Assembly: GCA_050180015.1 (NCBI GenBank)
Contig: JBFXEO010000127.1
Span: forward strand, 1-8,486
Direction: 5' to 3'
Origin: JBFXEO01 sp050180015
Lineage (GTDB): Bacteria > Bacteroidota > Bacteroidia > Bacteroidales > Tenuifilaceae
Length of the DNA: 8,486 nucleotides
Part shown: one piece after another, positions 1 to 6,743 of the stretch
Position numbering within the stretch: the first letter of the stretch is position 1
How the letters are laid out: the number at the start of each line of letters is the position of its first letter
Notes under the pieces: generated by a model
Told to the model about the DNA's origin: nothing
Database searches by the model: none
Seen by the model: the letters and a program-made list of their open reading frames with translations, nothing else
Program-made: the position numbers and the translations under genes

Positions 1-1713
1 AAATAACATCGAACTGGTGAGTGATATTATTAATGGAGTATATCTTACAATTACTATCCTTTATTACCATAATATCGGTTCCCCCATCACCGTTGAAATC
101 GAGAAAGTCCACGCTGTTGGGGTTATTAAAACTCGAAGGTGTTTGCACATAGGAGTATGACAGCCTTATACTATTGTAGTTTTTATTTTTATCGAGCACC
201 AGGTAGTCAGTTTTTCCATCGGCATCAAAATCGTACCCCGCATACATAAGAATATCTTTGGGAGAATTATTCAGGATTACATCGTAACTCTGACTTCCAC
301 GAACCAATGTGGTGCCGTTAAACGTGTAAAAAAAGAATGATTCCTTGTTGTAGGAACACCACGCTTGGCAGCAATTGGGGTCGGGATCATCCGGAGGAAG
401 AATTAATTTTTCTAAGGAGTCTGGTTTATTTAGTTCTATTTCGCTATCCTGCACAGATTTAACAACAGCCCTTTCGTAGGGATCTGGTTCCACCCCATTA
501 TCGCAAGGCATACAACAGTAGGAATAGTTTACAGATTTGCGCATCAGGGCATCCATTCGTCCATCATTATCCACATCTGCAATGTAGAACCCCTTAAAGT
601 CAGAATTCAAGGTTCCGCCGGTGCATTTTGTGTAGGATATTCCGCCAGCGTTAGCCAGGTATAAATCCCATTTATCCCAAGCGGAGGCATTTTTGTTTCT
701 CGATGTAAGAATAAAATCGCACCGTCCATCGCCGTTGAAATCACCATGGTAAAGCTCCTTTTCGCGGCCCGATTCAGCAATAAAAGAGTTGTCCTGTATA
801 AAACCTGACGTAACGGGCCCCCAGCCAACAGTGGTAGGGTTCAGCTGTTCCCCGTTTTTTCCATATCCCGTAACAGAAACCAGCTGGCTATTACTGCGGT
901 CCTGGTATGTAAATTTGTACTCACGCAGTCGTCCCCCATCTGCCTCAACTAGTACAGATATTAGCCGTTTGGTTTGCTGAATTATACCGCCAGCAATAAA
1001 ATATTTATTGGGATCGCCTCTATCTTCGTACGAGAATGTTACTTTTATACCCGAATATTCTATACGGCTTATGGTTGCCTCACCGTTGCTGTTGTTATAG
1101 TAAAAAAATATCTGATTGCCGCGCTTGTCATCTATTCTGGTCAGCATCCAACTTACAAAGCCCCATACCCCTTGAGGCATTAACTTTGAATCGTCGGAAA
1201 TCCCGTAAAAAAATTCCAGTCCATCTTTTGTTTCAACTTTAAACCAGTATGGATCAGGATTTCCATAAGATGTTATGCGTGAAAACGTTTCAACCTCGGT
1301 TCCGTAAGTTGCACCATCGGCCCCATAGGTTGTTCCTGTTGACGTTAGGATAAGCCTGTTCCCATCAAGGGCAAATCGGTCGTTGCTGGTTAATGACACT
1401 CCTGCTGCTTTATCGTCGAAATAAACCGTCTGAGGTACCCTCGAAATGGCAGAAAGGCCTGCAATGCTCCATCCCATCCCCACAATTCCATCGCCCAGCT
1501 GACTATTGTAAATGATTGACAGTTGAGGTGTTAGCCCACCTTGCCAGAGGGTAACTCTATTGGTACTGAATAATTTAGTGCTCCTTTAGAGGTAACATCT
1601 AAACTTCCTGGAAGTGAACCTACCGTTAACCCTGTATTAGTTTGTGAAAATACAAGGTTGCTGAAAGGTACGGCAAACATTAATGCACCTAAAAATTGTA
1701 GTAAATTTTTCAT
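1..1713 (-). CDS. SpvB/RHS-type secreted protein with FG-GAP-like repeats; partial, apparent frameshift
   Basis: Start of a large secreted protein of the SpvB / RHS toxin-like class; it runs off the left edge. The ATG at 1713 opens a signal peptide (K at 3, hydrophobic stretch LLQFLGALMFAVPF, likely cleavage near residues 22-24). Then comes the SpvB N-terminal signature: YSVPIELPSGKV, LTPQLSIIYNSQ, GIVGMGWSIAGLSAISR, FALDGNRL and DGLEFFYG. Four DxDxDG-type calcium loops follow, as in FG-GAP/VCBS propellers (coding 716-742, 551-577, 206-232, 74-100). Frame 0 stops at 1531-1533, but the -1 frame is open from 1534 to the edge and continues the family pattern exactly, so one base appears missing from the GGG at 1535-1537. 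It lies 44 bases after the T9SS gene and probably shares its transcript. Known relatives are exported surface proteins, some carrying RHS repeats and toxin tips; function here is unproven. It could be a pseudogene or a sequencing error. Confidence 0.8.
74..742 (-). repeat. Four FG-GAP/VCBS-like calcium-loop repeats inside the SpvB-type gene
   Basis: Degenerate protein repeats. In order of translation the loops are DFNGDGRCD (716-742), DVDNDGRMD (551-577), DFDADGKTD (206-232) and DFNGDGGTD (74-100). Each matches the DxDxDGxxD calcium-binding pattern of integrin-like beta-propeller blades and is followed by hydrophobic residues. Spacing is about 55, 115 and 44 codons; the long middle gap holds a cysteine-rich insert. 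More blades may lie beyond the edge. Confidence 0.8.
1531..1540 (-). other. Apparent -1 frameshift site in the SpvB-type gene
   Basis: In frame, the coding strand reads AAG GTG GGC TAA and ends the protein after 60 residues. One extra G in the G run (1535-1537) gives AAG GTG GGG CTA, that is K-V-G-L, leading directly into TPQLSIIYNSQ, the expected continuation of the SpvB N-terminal domain. No classic X XXY YYZ slippery heptamer is visible and three Gs is short for phase variation, so a true mutation or an assembly error is more likely than programmed recoding. Confidence 0.8.
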
Positions 1714-1757
1714 CGTAAAAACCGTTTTAAGTTGTTCTTTTTGATGAAGAATAGATT

Positions 1758-2213
1758 CTATTCTTTGATAATTTTCCAGTCATACCTCTTCTTTCCACTA
1801 CTAATAACCTTGAGAATGTATATTCCCCGTGCAAGACCAGATACATCGATTTCAAGTTTACTGCCATTGGATATGGCATTGTACAGCGGTCTTCCCGACA
1901 TATCAAAAATTACAACATTATATTTTTCAGTTCCTACATTCTGAGGGGGAACAAAATTTAAAATTGTATGCACAGGGTTAGGGTAAACCATGGGTTCCTG
2001 CAGTTCAGCCAATCCGTCGAGTTGATCTGCGTTGTTTCCCTCAAAATCTATAGAATCAGCGGTACTTGGTAAACTCTCCTGCTTTAACGAGTTCAACACT
2101 ATGGTTCGTGAAATACGGTTACCGCTATCGTCATACGAGTAGCTTACCGTTCCCTGTCCCATGCTCTCGAAAGAAATAATTAGGAATGAAATGGTTAAGA
2201 GGTAATTTTTCAT
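1758..2213 (-). CDS. Small secreted T9SS type A sorting-domain protein with one RHS/YD-like motif
   Basis: A 151-residue exported protein. I chose the ATG at 2213 because it begins a good signal peptide (MKNYLLTISFLIISFESMGQ); the longer open frame to 2291 would start with GTG and bury that signal. Residues 23-38 (VSYSYDDSGNRISRTI) resemble one RHS/YD-repeat unit, Y-x-Y-D-x-x-G-N-R. A polar linker at about 40-72 leads to a T9SS type A C-terminal domain (about 75-151): MVYPNPV, VVIFDMSGRPLY, IDVSGLARGIYILKV and a final IIKE. In known systems this domain directs proteins across the outer membrane through the Por/T9SS channel for surface anchoring or release. Almost nothing lies between signal and sorting domain except the YD-like motif, so an enzymatic role is unlikely. 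It sits 44 bases upstream of the SpvB-type gene, suggesting a partner role or a remnant of a larger RHS protein; that is inference. Confidence 0.85.
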   Translation of the reverse strand: MKNYLLTISFLIISFESMGQGTVSYSYDDSGNRISRTIVLNSLKQESLPSTADSIDFEGNNADQLDGLAELQEPMVYPNPVHTILNFVPPQNVGTEKYNVVIFDMSGRPLYNAISNGSKLEIDVSGLARGIYILKVISSGKKRYDWKIIKE

Positions 2214-2257
2214 TTTAATGACATTATTAAGTTTTACATAGATACTATAGCCGTAAA

Positions 2258-2287
2258 CGAAATTACAGAAGTTGTACAACAAAACAA
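2258..2287 (-). promoter_or_regulatory. Candidate Bacteroidota promoter for the T9SS / SpvB-type pair
   Basis: On the minus strand TTG (2287-2285), a 19-base spacer and TAATTTCG (2265-2258) match the Bacteroidota pattern TTG-N17-23-TAnnTTTG with one mismatch in the -7 box. The predicted start lies about 40 bases before the ATG at 2213. The spacer includes a perfect 10-base palindrome GTTGTACAAC (2271-2280). The match is weak enough to be chance in AT-rich DNA, but a promoter is expected here because a terminator lies just upstream. Confidence 0.35.
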
Positions 2288-2332
2288 CCACTGTCGAATA
2301 AAAAAGTTATGAACAGCTCAAGGTGTGTGCAA

Positions 2333-2355
2333 TAAAAAAGCCCCTTGCCGGGGCT
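2333..2355 (-). terminator. Rho-independent terminator of the M23-merR-nif3-zinc-ribbon run
   Basis: Read on the minus strand: stem AGCCCC, loop GGCAA, stem GGGGCT, running into TTTTTTATT. The 6-base GC-rich stem followed by a T tract is a classic intrinsic terminator. It begins about 25 bases after the stop codon of the zinc-ribbon gene. There is no T tract on the plus strand, so it acts in one direction. It separates this run from the T9SS / SpvB-type genes further on. Confidence 0.88.
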
Positions 2356-2379
2356 ACCATTATAATGTCCAATCAGGTT

Positions 2380-3147
2380 TTACTCATCGGCAATGGTATC
2401 GTCAACCAGAATTCTACCGCAATACTCGCATACGATGATTTTTTTACGGATTTTGATGTCGAGCTGGCGCTGGGGCGGTATTTTGTTGAAGCAGCCGCCG
2501 CAGGCATCGCGCTGAACGGTTACTACGGCCAGGCCGTTGCGTGCGTTACCCCTTATACGGCGGTAAGCCGAATAAATTCTAGGTTCAATGTGATTTACGT
2601 ACTCTTCGGATTTTCGCTGTAACTCGTCCTCTTCCTTCTGCGTTTCGTTGACGATGTTGTCCAGCTCCAACCTTTTAGTGGCCAAATCGTGCGATCTTTC
2701 CTCGAGCTGCTTGTTCGATTGCTCTATTGCCTGCTTCTTGTCTTTAATTTGCTGGGTGTATTCTTTTATACGTTTTTCGCAAAGTTCTATTTCCAGGGTC
2801 TGATACTCTATTTCCTTGGTTAACGAGTCGAATTCGCGGTTGTTCCGAACGTTTTTCTGCTGCTCGTTGTACTTTTTAATTAGAGTTTCAGCATCCTTAA
2901 TTTCCTGTTTTTTGTTGGTTACCTGCACCTCGAGGCTATCAATTTCCTGTTTCAGGTTCCCTGTGCGGGTTTCGAGTCCTTCAATTTCATCCTCCAAATC
3001 CTGAACCTCAAGAGGAAGTTCTCCCCTAAGCATTTTAATCCGGTCAATTTTGGAGTCAACCAGCTGAAGCTGAAAGAGAATCCGTAACTTTTCCTCAACC
3101 GAGAGCTCAGCAACCTGCTCAGCGGGCTTGTTCTTCTCTGCTGCCAT
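2380..3147 (-). CDS. Coiled-coil C4-type zinc-ribbon protein (COG1579 / zf-RING_7 type)
   Basis: A 255-residue cytoplasmic protein with two parts. Residues about 20-190 are almost entirely charged heptad-like helix, predicted to form a long antiparallel coiled coil. Residues 213-250 form a zinc ribbon with ligands C216-GG-C219 and C240-EY-C243, followed by GRILVDD. This is the architecture of COG1579 proteins. Characterised relatives such as Helicobacter HP0958 (FlgZ) and chlamydial CT398 (CdsZ) bind sigma-54 and export apparatus components; nothing here shows that this Bacteroidota homologue does the same. It starts 6 bases after the Nif3-family stop codon, so the two are very probably translated from one message, and it is the last gene before a strong terminator. 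The ATG start gives a family-typical length. Family assignment is firm; role is unknown. Confidence 0.92.
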   Translation of the reverse strand: MAAEKNKPAEQVAELSVEEKLRILFQLQLVDSKIDRIKMLRGELPLEVQDLEDEIEGLETRTGNLKQEIDSLEVQVTNKKQEIKDAETLIKKYNEQQKNVRNNREFDSLTKEIEYQTLEIELCEKRIKEYTQQIKDKKQAIEQSNKQLEERSHDLATKRLELDNIVNETQKEEDELQRKSEEYVNHIEPRIYSAYRRIRGNARNGLAVVTVQRDACGGCFNKIPPQRQLDIKIRKKIIVCEYCGRILVDDTIADE

Positions 3148-3153
3148 ATCTAT

Positions 3154-4248
3154 CTATAAATAATTAATTGGATTAGTCTTTATTTTTGATTTGAAAACTG
3201 CAAAGGTAGGGAATTTTTTTGAGAGATAATCATAAAATAAATCGATTGTAAACTGTTCGCTCTCGTAGTGGCCAATGTCAGCTATCAGTATTCTATCCTC
3301 GGCATCAAAAAACTGGTGATACCTGAAATCGGCCGTAATAAAAGCATCGGCCTTTGCCGCTATTGCATCCTTTAGCAGGAAAGAGCCGGATCCGCCGCAA
3401 AATGCAACCCTACGAACTTTTTTCCCGGGCAATCTGGTATATCTTACACAGCCCGCATCAAATGCCCGCTTAACTCTTTTGATGAATTCCAACGGCTCTT
3501 CCGGTTTATCCGTATCGCCTACCATCCCGGAGCCAACCCCGGAGTAGGTGTTACTTAAGGGGTACAAATCATAGGCAACTTCCTCGTAGGGGTGGTTGTC
3601 GAAAAGTGCACTCAGCACTTTGCCCTGAATGGCTTTCGGTAAAATGGTTTCGATCCGTACCTCCGGCTCCGTGTGAATTTTACCTTTTTCCCCCACGTAG
3701 GGGTTGGTATTATGGCCTCCCCTAAAAGTTCCGTAGCCCTCTACGTTGTATGAGCAGCTATCGTAATTGCCAATATGGCCGGCACCGGCCTCAAGTAGGG
3801 CCACCCTTACCTTTTCCGCACTTGCAGCTGGGGCAAATGTTACTAATTTAATCAACGCCCCTGCTAATGGCCGTAATATTTCAGGGTTTTTAATGCCAAG
3901 TTTAGCTGCAATAGCTGAGTTTACACCGCTCTTTATGCTATCGAAATTCGTGTGTGCGGCGTAAATGGCAACGTTGTTTTTAATAGCCAGGATAACCGAC
4001 TGCTCGGTGTAGTTGCTACCCGTTAACCGCTTTAAACCTGTAAATACTACAGGATGATGCGCAACTATTACATTTGCACCCAGCTTAATGGCTTCTGCCA
4101 CAACTTCCGGTGTAACATCGAGCGATAACAGCACGGAAGATACCTCCATTTGCATATCGCCCAATATCAGCCCGGAGTTATCGTAACTTTCCTGGTATGA
4201 TAGCGGGGCTAATTCTTCAACAAAAGAAACAATATCCTTTACCTTCAT
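3154..4248 (-). CDS. Nif3-family dinuclear metal centre protein (GTP cyclohydrolase I type 2 / YbgI-like)
   Basis: 364 residues, the longer form of the family. The N-terminal half carries YDNSGLILG (22-30), LSLDVT (41-46), AHHP with H64 and H65, and HTNFD with H99 and D103. The C-terminal half carries FCGGSGS (283-289), ITADFRYH (304-311) and GHYESE with H327 and E331. These His/Asp/Glu residues match the two-metal site of YbgI/Nif3 proteins. Between the halves (about 130-235) lies the inserted domain found in longer members, which resembles PII/CutA folds and ends in HPYEEVAYDLYPL. Known members form hexameric toroids; the reaction is unsettled, and the 'GTP cyclohydrolase' label comes from limited biochemistry. 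It begins 7 bases after the MerR-family stop and ends 6 bases before the zinc-ribbon gene, a tight operon arrangement. No key residue appears missing. Confidence 0.95.
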   Translation of the reverse strand: MKVKDIVSFVEELAPLSYQESYDNSGLILGDMQMEVSSVLLSLDVTPEVVAEAIKLGANVIVAHHPVVFTGLKRLTGSNYTEQSVILAIKNNVAIYAAHTNFDSIKSGVNSAIAAKLGIKNPEILRPLAGALIKLVTFAPAASAEKVRVALLEAGAGHIGNYDSCSYNVEGYGTFRGGHNTNPYVGEKGKIHTEPEVRIETILPKAIQGKVLSALFDNHPYEEVAYDLYPLSNTYSGVGSGMVGDTDKPEEPLEFIKRVKRAFDAGCVRYTRLPGKKVRRVAFCGGSGSFLLKDAIAAKADAFITADFRYHQFFDAEDRILIADIGHYESEQFTIDLFYDYLSKKFPTFAVFKSKIKTNPINYL

Positions 4249-4255
4249 ATTCGTA

Positions 4256-4594
4256 CTACTCCAGCTGATCGCGTATTTCCAGAAGCATCTGCTTTATGCT
4301 TGTTAAACTCTCAACAATTTTATAGTCCTCATTGACAGATTGCTTGTTCTCGCTAAGTTTTTTCTGGGCACCTTCCAGTGTCATACGCTGCTCCTTTACC
4401 AGGTGGTAAATTAACTTTAAGTTTTCAATGTCTTCCTTGGTGAAAAACCGGTTGCCTTTCTTATTCTTATGGGGCTTAATTATGCTAAAATTTTTCTCCC
4501 AAAAACGGATTAAAGAGGTATTCACATTCAACATTTCGGCAACTTCACCTATTGAATAGTACAGCTTCTCAACTTTTCTCTCCTTGTAAGGCAT
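4256..4594 (-). CDS. Short MerR-family DNA-binding protein
   Basis: 112 residues. Residues about 11-80 form a MerR-type winged helix-turn-helix: YYSIGEVAEMLNVNTSLIRFW for the first helices, then the wing KPHKNKKGNRFFTKEDIENLK. The rest (about 81-112) is a short helix, NEDYKIVESLTSIKQMLLEIRDQLE in outline, probably a dimerisation coiled coil. There is no effector-binding domain and no cysteine suited to metal sensing, so it is not a classical metal or drug sensor. Similar short MerR proteins are common in Bacteroidota near M23 peptidases and alaS (from recollection, not a search). It is the third gene of the run, 49 bases after the second M23 gene and 7 before the Nif3-family gene. Its target is unknown; the palindrome at 6664-6679 upstream of the run is one candidate, by inference only. 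Confidence 0.92.
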   Translation of the reverse strand: MPYKERKVEKLYYSIGEVAEMLNVNTSLIRFWEKNFSIIKPHKNKKGNRFFTKEDIENLKLIYHLVKEQRMTLEGAQKKLSENKQSVNEDYKIVESLTSIKQMLLEIRDQLE

Positions 4595-4643
4595 GGTAAT
4601 TTTATATGTTCAGCTCCAGTAGATGTTTTTTATGCTAACAGCG

Positions 4644-5615
4644 TTAATCAAAACTCTGGGTTGGCTGCGAGGCAATTTCAATTAAATCATCGTACTGCTC
4701 TGGTGTTAAATCGTTAAAGTAGTAGTTTATGGGATTAACCTGAGTTCCATTCCTGATAACCTCGTAGTGAAGATGTGGCGCAACGGATGTTCCCGTATTG
4801 CCCACATAACCAATAACCGTACCCCGCTTAACCTTTTGTCCGGGTCGAACAGTAATTTTCCCCATGTGGGCGTAAAGCGTTTCGTAGCCAAAGCCATGGT
4901 TTATAACCACATGGTATCCGTAACCCCGTTGGGCGTACTCAATTTTTTTGACACTACCATCGCCTGTAGAGTAAATTTCGGTACCCGACGGCGCAGTAAA
5001 ATCCATTCCCGTGTGCATTTTTAACACCTTGTAAAAAGGGTGTATTCTCATCCCAAACGACGATGCTACCCGCGTTAAATCCTTATTGCTGACGGGCATT
5101 ATGGCAGGGATACTTCTAACCATATCGTCCTTTCGCTTGGCCAGCACTGTAATTTCGTCGAAAGATCGACTCTGAATGTAAGCTTTCTTGCTGAGCTTAT
5201 CCAGCTTTTGGGTAGTTTCTATTATTATTTTGCTGTTGGTCAAACCTTCCAGGTACGAGTATCTATCGACACCACCAATACCAACCTCCCGAACGGAGGG
5301 GTGGATTGGCTCCGCTTCAAAAATTATTCTGTAAATATTATCGTCGCGGTTCTGCAAGTCTAGTAGCACTGCACGGAGTTGCTCTACCCGTTTATCTATT
5401 AAATCAAAATTTACAAGTAACTCCTGATTTTCGCGCTTTAATTTACGGACCTCGGGTGTATCAATAAAAAGAGGGAAAACCAGGTAAGAAATTACTGAAA
5501 CAACACCGGCCGCAGCAAAGTACTTGAGTACCCACCAAATTTTTTCCTTAAACGAAGCCCTAACCTTCACAAAGGTAAGCTGCTCTGGGTGGAATTTATA
5601 ATTGTGCCTGGCCAT
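4644..5615 (-). CDS. Membrane-anchored M23 (LytM-type) peptidoglycan endopeptidase, paralogue B
   Basis: 323 residues from the ATG at 5615; the frame opens one codon earlier with TTG (5618), but the ATG start aligns with the neighbouring paralogue. Layout: short cytoplasmic tail (MARHNYKF), one transmembrane segment at about 30-51, coiled coil at about 54-90, a conserved linker (IYRIIFE, YIQSRSFD), then a C-terminal M23 domain (about 185-300). Zinc and catalytic residues are intact: H201 and D205 in MHTGMD, H250 in YAHMG, H281 and H283 in HLHYE, with GMRIHP ahead of them. It should sit on the periplasmic face of the inner membrane and cut peptide cross-links in the wall during growth. It starts 15 bases after the first M23 gene and shares its promoter. 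Activity is inferred from the intact motif set. Confidence 0.95.
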   Translation of the reverse strand: MARHNYKFHPEQLTFVKVRASFKEKIWWVLKYFAAAGVVSVISYLVFPLFIDTPEVRKLKRENQELLVNFDLIDKRVEQLRAVLLDLQNRDDNIYRIIFEAEPIHPSVREVGIGGVDRYSYLEGLTNSKIIIETTQKLDKLSKKAYIQSRSFDEITVLAKRKDDMVRSIPAIMPVSNKDLTRVASSFGMRIHPFYKVLKMHTGMDFTAPSGTEIYSTGDGSVKKIEYAQRGYGYHVVINHGFGYETLYAHMGKITVRPGQKVKRGTVIGYVGNTGTSVAPHLHYEVIRNGTQVNPINYYFNDLTPEQYDDLIEIASQPTQSFD

Positions 5616-5630
5616 CAAAATAATTCGACA

Positions 5631-6593
5631 TTAATCCATAAATTGGCTCGAATAGTTCTTTACCATTAACTCGTAATCGTCCTCTGTCATATCGTTAAAG
5701 TAGTTAATAGGGTTCACTGCACCATTCCGCAATAAAACCTCATAATGCAGATGAGGGCCGGTGCTTTTCCCCGAACTTCCTAATGTTCCCACTTTTTCAG
5801 CACGCTTAACCTTATCGCCCATCTTAACGTTAATTTTATTCAAATGCGCGTACCGTGTTTTGTATCCAAAGCCATGGTCAATAATAACCTGATTGCCATA
5901 ACCGCTAAACGAATATCCCGCTTCAACAACTACACCGTCACCCGTTGAGTAAACAGGAGTTCCCACGGGGCCAGCAAAATCAATACCCTGGTGCATTGTG
6001 CGAACCTTTGTCATAGGGTCTTTCCTATACCCATAAAAATCGGAAATTCTAACCAAGTTTTTCACAGATATGGGTTGAATAGCCGGAACACACTCAATCA
6101 TCCTTTCCTTATTCTTGGCCAATTCAACAACATCATCAAACGAGCGGGATTGTACGTATGAACGCCACGATATTTCATCGAGAATTTTGAACGTTTTTAT
6201 TAAAATGCCGGAATTTGTGTTCCCGTAAAGGCTCGCGTATCTATCGGCCCCCCCGTAGCCACCCCTCCGGATGGAAAAAGGTATAGAGTCTGTTTCAAAA
6301 ATTGACCGGTATATGTTGTTATCGCGCATTTCTATTTCGGCCAGCAAAGCATTCATCTCGTTAAGTTGCTTTATTGTTAACTCGTACTTAAGCAAGTATT
6401 CCGAGTTGGTTCTTTTTAACCCCTGCACGCCGGGCGTGTCAACAAACATCGAAAAAGCATAGCCTAAACCGATAAAAATTGCGAAGTAAAATCCAAGATG
6501 AATTAGTATCTTTGCCAACCTTTTATAGAAAGGAATCCTTATTATGTCGAAGGTTAATGTATGCGGATTAAAACGGTATTTTTTCTTGACCAT
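5631..6593 (-). CDS. Membrane-anchored M23 (LytM-type) peptidoglycan endopeptidase, paralogue A
   Basis: 320 residues, first gene of the minus-strand run. Same architecture as its downstream neighbour: cytoplasmic MVKKKYRFNP, transmembrane segment at about 29-51, coiled coil at about 55-90, linker with IYRSIFE and YVQSRSFD, then the M23 domain. Catalytic and metal residues are all present: H201 and D205 in MHQGID, H250 in YAHLN, H281 and H283 in HLHYE. One difference stands out: YGYRKDPMTK replaces the GMRIHPFYK of the neighbour, so the His before the active-site strand is absent here; many active M23 proteins also have DP. The pair clearly arose by duplication, since start, spacing and ending (VNPINYF, then an acidic tail) correspond throughout. 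Role: cell-wall hydrolysis in the periplasm, by homology. The ATG at 6593 is preceded by a leader of roughly 70 bases from the predicted promoter. Confidence 0.95.
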   Translation of the reverse strand: MVKKKYRFNPHTLTFDIIRIPFYKRLAKILIHLGFYFAIFIGLGYAFSMFVDTPGVQGLKRTNSEYLLKYELTIKQLNEMNALLAEIEMRDNNIYRSIFETDSIPFSIRRGGYGGADRYASLYGNTNSGILIKTFKILDEISWRSYVQSRSFDDVVELAKNKERMIECVPAIQPISVKNLVRISDFYGYRKDPMTKVRTMHQGIDFAGPVGTPVYSTGDGVVVEAGYSFSGYGNQVIIDHGFGYKTRYAHLNKINVKMGDKVKRAEKVGTLGSSGKSTGPHLHYEVLLRNGAVNPINYFNDMTEDDYELMVKNYSSQFMD

Positions 6594-6663
6594 CGAATAA
6601 TAACTCTAAGTTATTGATAATTATTTCATTTTGACTAATGGCAACAAAACTAAGGTAAAATTA

Positions 6664-6679
6664 TAGCTTTGCAAAGCTA
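6664..6679. repeat. Perfect 16-base palindrome in the divergent promoter region
   Basis: TAGCTTTGCAAAGCTA equals its own reverse complement. The flanks extend the symmetry imperfectly for three more bases after one mismatch (6660-6683). Each half, TAGCTTTG, is a full match to the Bacteroidota -7 element TAnnTTTG, one per strand. It lies in the 150-base gap between the M23/merR run (minus) and alaS (plus). It could be an operator, two overlapping -7 boxes, or both. The plus-strand copy lacks a -33 box at usual spacing (the nearest TTTG, 6630-6633, is 30 bases away). Confidence 0.9.
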
Positions 6680-6699
6680 AAATGTAATTTTTTTATCAA
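6672..6699 (-). promoter_or_regulatory. Predicted Bacteroidota promoter for the M23-M23-merR-nif3-zinc-ribbon run
   Basis: On the minus strand TTG (6699-6697, in a TTTTG context), a 17-base spacer and TAGCTTTG (6679-6672) fit TTG-N17-23-TAnnTTTG with a perfect -7 box. Transcription would begin near 6665, giving about a 70-base leader before the ATG at 6593. The -7 box is one arm of the palindrome at 6664-6679, so a protein bound there would block this promoter. The rest of the 6594-6743 gap is AT-rich and shows no other gene. Confidence 0.55.
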
Positions 6700-6743
6700 A
6701 ATGATTAAATAATTTAAATTAACCGTTTCAAATAATGATATTT

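Noticed and set aside
974..1242. Two overlapping plus-strand frames of about 70 codons
   Set aside because: Both are antisense to the SpvB-type gene, which has an unbroken, family-consistent frame here.
1531..1540. Programmed -1 ribosomal frameshift
   Set aside because: There is no slippery heptamer of the X XXY YYZ type and no strong downstream hairpin that I can see; mutation or sequence error is simpler.
2214..2291. Extension of the T9SS protein to a GTG start at 2291
   Set aside because: It would put 26 residues before a clear signal peptide and overlap the predicted promoter; the ATG at 2213 is better.
2323..2622. 99-codon plus-strand open frame over the end of the zinc-ribbon gene
   Set aside because: It is antisense to the conserved C4 zinc-ribbon coding sequence and begins on the terminator hairpin; its hydrophobic look comes from the complement of charged codons.
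4595..4643. Possible terminator between the second M23 gene and the MerR gene
   Set aside because: The only inverted repeat is about TTAAC-GCT-GTTAG, a weak AT-rich stem; not enough to call a terminator.
6660..6694. Palindrome plus downstream T run as a plus-strand terminator or alaS attenuator
   Set aside because: The palindrome has no loop, the stem is AT-rich, and the T run starts about 8 bases after it; no leader peptide or T-box features are visible.
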